Shown here: positions 58,783 through 64,000 of the stretch, in pieces
Position numbering within the stretch: the stretch's first letter is position 1
Layout of the letters: every line of letters starts with the position of its first letter
Assembly: GCA_013180625.2 (NCBI GenBank)
Contig: SNVD02014915.1
Location: 32,150-96,149, forward strand
DNA from: Boswellia sacra
Taxonomy: Eukaryota; Streptophyta; Magnoliopsida; Sapindales; Burseraceae
Length of the DNA stretch: 64,000 bases
Direction of reading: 5' to 3'
The notes under the pieces: generated by a model
Databases searched by the model: none
Told to the model about the DNA's origin: nothing
What the model saw: only the letters and a program-made list of their open reading frames with translations
Made by a program: the position numbers and the translations under genes

Positions 58783-60793
58783 TCTCTATTTGCTGGTTTG
58801 CTTTGTTTTCATTTGCTTTGTTTTTATTGTGTTTATTTGAGTTTTTTTTTTCAGGTTGTTTCTTTTGTCCCAGGTAATATTTTCTAATCTTGGCTTTTTG
58901 AGTGGTGGCTTAAAAAGTTCAAGTTCTCTTGAAACGCATTCTGGATTTCTGTAATCCATAATGGCTGTATAAGGAGGCTAACTTCTAAACTTTTTAGACC
59001 CATTCTAACTGACTTGTTTGTGTTTGCTGATTTGTTGGACTTTTTTATTTTCTGAGTAAGTTTTGTTTTATGTAATTTCGAGTTGTTGTGTGTTTTTGTC
59101 TTTATCAGTTTCGATTCGAAAAAAAAAAAACATTGTGGAAAAACCTGAGAATGGCAAAATATGGGGTTTTCTTAACTCTTGAAACGCATTCTCTCTCAAT
59201 AAATCTGTAGTTTGTTTATTTCATGTTGTTTGAAGTGTCTTGTTTCTTGTTTTGTTTTTTCATAATAAAGGTATATAGGCTGGAAACCTTAAGTCTGCGG
59301 GCTACTGGTCCTAAGGATTGTTCAAATATACAATCTTGACTCAGGTGTAACAACGCCACGTACCTCTTTTCTTGCATTTTGTGGGTCAATGATAAGATAA
59401 TGATTGAATTAAGAATAACTCTTGGAAAATGATTAATGATCATGGATCTGTGTGCTTGAAATGTTTATTGGTTTTCGCTTTGCTTTTGATTCCTTGCGCA
59501 ACATTGAGCACTGAGCTATTATCACTGACTTATTTGTTCACTTAGAGAAAGTTTATGTAATTTAAATGTTTCTTCAGATTTCAATGAATTCTAGAACTTG
59601 TTTGATGGTCACTCGAGGCGAAATCCTAGACTGTGCAACATTTGGGAAATGATTTAGGCCATCTTTGGACCGTTTGAGCCTTAATAGCCAACCTTGACTG
59701 AAATTGATCCCTAGTTACCCCTTTGAGCCTTTTTAAGCCTTTTTCTTTGTTAACTCACTAAAAGATTTCCTAACCTCAAATGAATTTATTCCAAACAGTT
59801 TATCCCTTACCTATGAGCATATAGATCGTTCACAATTAAATTTTGAGCTGTGTTCTGGTTTTGGGAAGTTAGAGGAGGTTGGGATGTGTCATGAGCAATA
59901 CAAGTGAGTTCTATTGTGTTTAAAAAAAAAAGAAAAACATAAAAAAAAAAACCAATCTGTACTTATCGTCCACGTACTTACACATTGAGGACAATGTGTT
60001 GTTTAAGTGTGGGGGAGGGGAAGTGTAAAAAAAAAAAAGAAGAAAAAAAAGAGAAAAAAAAGAAGAAGAATAAGAGATCTATACCCTTAAGTGTTCTTAA
60101 AAAGAATGAAACAACAAAGTGTAGGGGTGTAGTTTTCTTTGTTTTCTGCAAAAAAAAAAAAAAGATTGAGTGTTCTAAATAAGTTTGGGGGAGTAACCTG
60201 GTGAATTGAAATGAAGTTGTGTTATAGGGTTGAGCTCTACATATTCTTGAATGATTTATGTGTTTGTGGGTGATTTGAGCCAAATTATTATCCTTTATCA
60301 TACCTTCACCCAAGCCAAATGTTACAAGCTTAATAAAGTCCTACTTGATCCCTGTCTCTTATACACATCTAGATGTGTATAAGAGACAGTGATTAGTGTG
60401 TGTGTGTTTGAGCGTATCATTAGGCTTAAAGAAAGCATAGACGTGTTTGACACACATTGTTTGTGGGTTTGCTAGCACATCTTCAATATTAAATATGATT
60501 CATTTTTATGCATAAACTCATCCGGGTTACAAGTGATTAGGTGATAATGGCTCTACACACACACACTTGAGGAATTGAAGTGAAGCGAAACTAATCTTTC
60601 GGATAAAATTGTTGATCAAGTGCATTATTTTGAAGTTTTCCTTGGGTTATAATTAAGTACAATCTTTGAGGCCTATTTGCAAGATGAAGCATTTGTGTGT
60701 TTTAAATTTTTTTATTGATTCTGTTTCGGTTTAGTTTTATTTCATATTGTCGTAGTTGCTCGAGGACTAGCAAAGTCTAAGTGTGAGGGAATT
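58783..60793 (+). other. Gypsy 3' non-coding region with polypurine tract
   Basis: No frame. Contains direct repeats of CTTGAAACGCATTCT (58930s, 59180s), simple purine runs (60025-60075) and Athila-like leader words (TTTAAGTGTGGGGGA, AAGCCAAATGTTACAAGCTT). It ends with GTGTGAGGGAATT at LTR 2. The Nextera junction at 60352-60389 lies inside. Confidence 0.6.
60352..60389. other. Nextera mate-pair junction adapter (assembly artefact)
   Basis: CTGTCTCTTATACACATCT is directly followed by its reverse complement AGATGTGTATAAGAGACAG. These are the 19-base Tn5 mosaic ends. Their head-to-head join is the junction adapter of Nextera mate-pair libraries, so it is laboratory sequence, not plant DNA. Sequence left and right of it may not be adjacent in the genome. 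Confidence 0.96.
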
Positions 60794-62217
60794 TGATAAG
60801 TGTCTATTTATTATCATTTTCATATCAATTCGTCCATGTTTCTTTGCTATATTCCTTGGTATTTTTATGTTTTTGTGTGGTTTTGATGTTTGTAGGAGTT
60901 TTTGGAGCAACTTGCACAAAAATGGAGTAAAACCCTTCATTTTCACCTCTGCTAGTCACCATCTTCTCGGATTTAATTGTATTGATATACAATGAACCCG
61001 ATGACATATCATATACCGTTGAAAAGCTCTCGAAGTCTACTTTTTGGAGAAATTTACGGTTTATGAATCCATTCAGTGTACCGAAGGTTGTAATCAAAAC
61101 AGTGTAAGAAGTGTAGAAATGTAATTCCACACATCACTGTAGCATGTATAATACGTGACACTGTAGCACTTTACTGTAGCAGAGTATTTAAACACATTTT
61201 AGGGTTTTATTTTCATAACTTGAAGGGGGGAAAACGTGGGAGGAGGCTGCATTTCTGGATTTCTCTCATCCTTGGAATTCTTGAAGGAGAAAGAAGATTT
61301 TGAAAGAGGAGGAACTACAATTCCAAGAAGATTCATCTACAAAGAAGATTTTCAAAGAATTTGCTAAGTTCTTTCTTTCCTTTTCAATTCTGGAATTTCT
61401 CTGTATTGTATTTGTTATTCTGATTGAATATGTGTAACTAAATCGGAATTGGTTGAGGGTGATTTCAAAGCCCTTGATATGGATTTTGTGAGTTGATTGT
61501 GTAAGAAGTTGTTATCCAATTCTGTAATTGAAGTTGCTTGTATTTTCCCATATCTAATGCTTATGATTGCTTGCTGATTGTATTTGAGGTGGCCAACTGA
61601 ATATAATCTGGTTGTTGTCTATTGCTAGATTAGAAATCTTGATCCGTAATTGTCTTGAATTTTTAATCATTAGTAGCAAAATTGTGATCAGAGATTGCAA
61701 TTGGAGAATACAACCTAAGTTAAATAATCCGAGCTTGGGTGTTTATTGCTTAGATCAACCTATCTTTCTTATCGTAATGCATCCATTGAATTAAATTTAG
61801 AGAGCTTGTTCTAGGTTGTTTAATGGATAGAGATTAAAAAAAGAGCCTGTTTTGTTTAACAACAAAGTAAGGAAAGATTGGGATAACAGAGCTTGTTGTT
61901 ATCTACGGTTGATAATTTCAATGGTGTAATTGGATGACAATTCTACGATTAATTCGCAAATCCATATCTTGTGGTAGAGAAGGATCCCTTAACCAGGTTT
62001 CTGTCATTGATTTTTCACTCCATTTAACTTTGCTTTGTGTTATTCTTCATTTGCTTTCGTATTAAGTTTAGTTAATCAATCAACAAAACCCCCCCTCTTT
62101 AGTTTATTATTGCTGGGAAATAACAAATTCAATTAGAATCAATCCTCGTGGGAACGATATCTACTTATCACTTTATTACTTGTGCGACTAGTATATTTGC
62201 TAGTTTCGAACGCATCA
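60794..62217 (+). repeat. Gypsy LTR 2
   Basis: Begins TGATAAGTGTCTATTTATT and ends TTCGAACGCATCA. It is preceded by a purine-rich tract and followed by a second tRNA-Asp primer site, so it serves as 3' LTR of the first unit and 5' LTR of the next. Confidence 0.92.
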
Positions 62218-62223
62218 AGTTTT

Positions 62224-62241
62224 TGGCGCCGTTGCCGGGGA
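62224..62241 (+). other. Second tRNA-Asp primer binding site
   Basis: TGGCGCCGTTGCCGGGGA, identical to 54290-54307 and at the same distance from its LTR. Confidence 0.93.
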
Positions 62242-62330
62242 TTGATTTTCTAATCGATTTGTTATTTTGTTTTCATTGTTGATTCATATTTTCTTCGTTT
62301 TTCTTTTCTGATTTTTTGTGTTTAGACAAC

Positions 62331-64000
62331 ATGGCAGTAAACTTCTATCAATTCAGTAGCGGATTTGAGCCACAAGTACCATGGAGAGTAAATGAGGTAA
62401 GCACTCCGAACATTGAACAACAACTTTCTGAGCTAACCTCTCTTGTGAAAAATATGGCTGTAGGAGATATGCAAAAATCTTATGAATGTGGGATATATTC
62501 TACGATGGAGCATCCAATCGACATGTATCCAACTTTACAAGAAGAATATATGGACCAAGCCAATGCCATGGGTGGATTTCCAGGACAAACGAGGCAATGG
62601 TATGATCCTTTCTCTAGCACTTACAATGCTGGATGGGAAGATCAACATAATTTCAGTTACTGAAATCATCAACCAATCACTCCAAATGTGATACCAAATC
62701 GGCCACAAGGTTTCAATCAATCTAGAGTGCAGCAACCTTTTCAAATGCAACCACCACCAATGCCACATCCAGCACCGCAACCAGCTTCACAAAACTCAGG
62801 TATGTCTCTCCAGGACATTGTTAATGCACTTCCCACTAACACAATGCAATTCCAGCAGGAAACTGGGGCAAGTATCCAAAACCTGGCAAATCAAATGGGA
62901 CAATTGGCTACTAGAGAGCAAATTCGAGGGCCATGCTCAGAAAAAATTATCTTCTCAAACGGTTATCAATCCAAGAGAGAATGCTTGTGCGATCACTTTG
63001 CGAAGTGGAGAGCAAATTCAAAATGGAGAGCAAATGGAAACTGGGGCAAGTATCAAAAACCTGACAAAGAAATCACAAACTGATGAAGGAGATGACATCA
63101 CTTCCACCATGAACAACACATCATCTTCTAAGGTAGATATTAAAACTCAAATTCCTTCTTATGTTACTCCTCCACTTTTTCCTAGCAGATTTGCAAAATT
63201 GAAGAAGGAGGAGCAAGAAAAAGAAATCCTGGAAACTTCTCACAAAATCGAGGTAAATATACCACTTCTGGATGCTATCAAGCAAGTACCTCGTTATATA
63301 AAATGTCTCAAAGAGTTATGCAACCCAAGGAGAAAGTAAAAGGATGAGAAGTAAGTGTTATGGAAAATGTTTCAGCTGTATTGCAAGAAAAATTCCTCCA
63401 AAGTGCAAAAGATCCAGGTCGTTACAACACCATGCCATGCACCATTGGTAAAACCAAGTTAGAAAGAGTTATGTTAGATTTAGAAGCATCTATTAACATC
63501 ATGCCATATTCTATTTATGCTTCTTTAAATCTTGGACTTGTTGCGGAAACTGGTATTACCATTCAGCTTGCTGATCATTTTAATGCATATCCCAAAAGAG
63601 TTGTGGAAGATGTGCTTGTGCAGGTGAATCAATTGTTTTTCCCAGCAAACTTCTTTGTCCTTGAAATAGAGGATGAGACATCTCCTAATCCAACTTCGAT
63701 TCTGTTATGGAGACCAGTCTCGAAAACTGTTAGAACAAAGATTGATGTTCATGATGGCACTCTCATCATAGAGTTTGATGGCAAGGTGATATGTTTCAAC
63801 ATTTTTGAGGCAATGAGGTACTCTAGTGACTTACATTCTGTTTTTGCAGTTGACGTTGTTGATTCTTTGCCACAACAATATTTTGAGTTAACTCGCAAGA
63901 ATGGAGTGGATGTTGCTATTAGTGAGCACATAGGGACAGAAAGTTTCAAAGAACCAAGAAAGCTGATACAAGTGACTAAAGAAATGGAGGAAGCTATGGC
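62331..64000 (+). pseudogene. Gypsy gag-protease, copy 2, running off the window
   Basis: Same order as copy 1 (54396-56198) and closely similar. It shares the TGA after HNFSY (62661-62663). It has extra frameshifts: around 62925-62945 (the linker), near 63330-63360, and near 63410-63440. The protease motif again reads LDLEAS, and a GKTKLERVMLDL-like stretch is present, which copy 1 lacks in part. It is cut by the window end, so whether a LOG copy follows is unknown. Confidence 0.85.

Larger units (their letters stand above)
52876..62217 (+). mobile_element. Gypsy-type LTR retrotransposon lacking pol, with Cys-rich ORF and LOG copy
   Basis: LTR 52876-54283, internal region 54284-60793, LTR 60794-62217. 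An 18-base primer site matches the plant tRNA-Asp 3' end, and a purine-rich run (GTGAGGGAATT) precedes the second LTR. The internal region encodes a gag remnant and aspartic protease (54396-56198). Where reverse transcriptase and integrase should follow there is unrelated DNA: a Cys-rich ORF (57112-57510), a 67-bp repeat with G-boxes and an intronless LOG copy (58132-58782). A second internal region starts directly after the second LTR, so the array is LTR-int-LTR-int. Gag-only elements with terminal repeats (TR-GAG) are known in plants; they borrow pol from relatives. Confidence 0.85.

Noticed and set aside
59978..60313. 111-codon minus-strand frame with long Phe runs
   Set aside because: Produced by poly-A/GAA simple sequence in the gypsy 3' non-coding region; it also lies next to the adapter artefact.

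Overview
The window is nuclear DNA of a flowering plant, most likely a eudicot. It is AT-rich and packed with nested transposable elements. It holds only two clearly intact protein genes, both intronless P-class pentatricopeptide-repeat (PPR) genes whose best recalled matches are Arabidopsis At3g04760 and At1g08610. Nothing pins down the genus.

Layout. 1-500: decayed fragment of an unrecognised gene, repeated at 17.84-24.33 kb. 2633-17342: a complete Mutator-like element (MULE) with matching terminal inverted repeats (TIRs) and a perfect 9-bp target duplication (TSD). It carries a broken ULP1-type protease gene (+) and a broken FAR1/MULE transposase gene (-), tail to tail as in maize MuDR. 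Its right arm is a ~164-bp tandem repeat split by a 1.84-kb solo LTR. 17.84-24.33 kb: second copy of the gene fragment, broken by a hAT element (with another hAT nested in it) and by a decayed copia element. 24644-24872: small Mutator-type MITE whose termini resemble the large MULE. 25308-28915: CACTA element carrying a three-exon KIN2/LEA-like stress gene. 29.32-31.70 kb: ~208-bp tandem array. 33.1-38.5 kb: two related hAT-like elements with tRNA-like A/B-box modules, among exon-like debris of a minus-strand gene. 39.9-46.0 kb: the gene island with the two convergent PPR genes. 48.7-49.2 kb: third hAT of the same terminal type. 49316-51881: LTR containing a 735-bp organellar insert with the 3' part of plastid atpI. 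52876-64000: tandem LTR-internal-LTR-internal gypsy array with a tRNA-Asp primer site, gag and protease but no polymerase. Its first internal region carries a Cys-rich ORF and an intronless copy of a cytokinin-activating LOG gene.

The most notable systems are the polymerase-less gypsy element with its LOG copy, the MULE with its MITE relative, and the CACTA element with its captured stress gene. A 38-bp palindrome at 60352-60389 equals the Nextera mate-pair junction adapter, so that part of the assembly may be artificially joined.

The two PPR proteins probably act in organellar RNA metabolism. Nearly everything else is mobile DNA at different stages of decay, and nesting orders many of the insertions.
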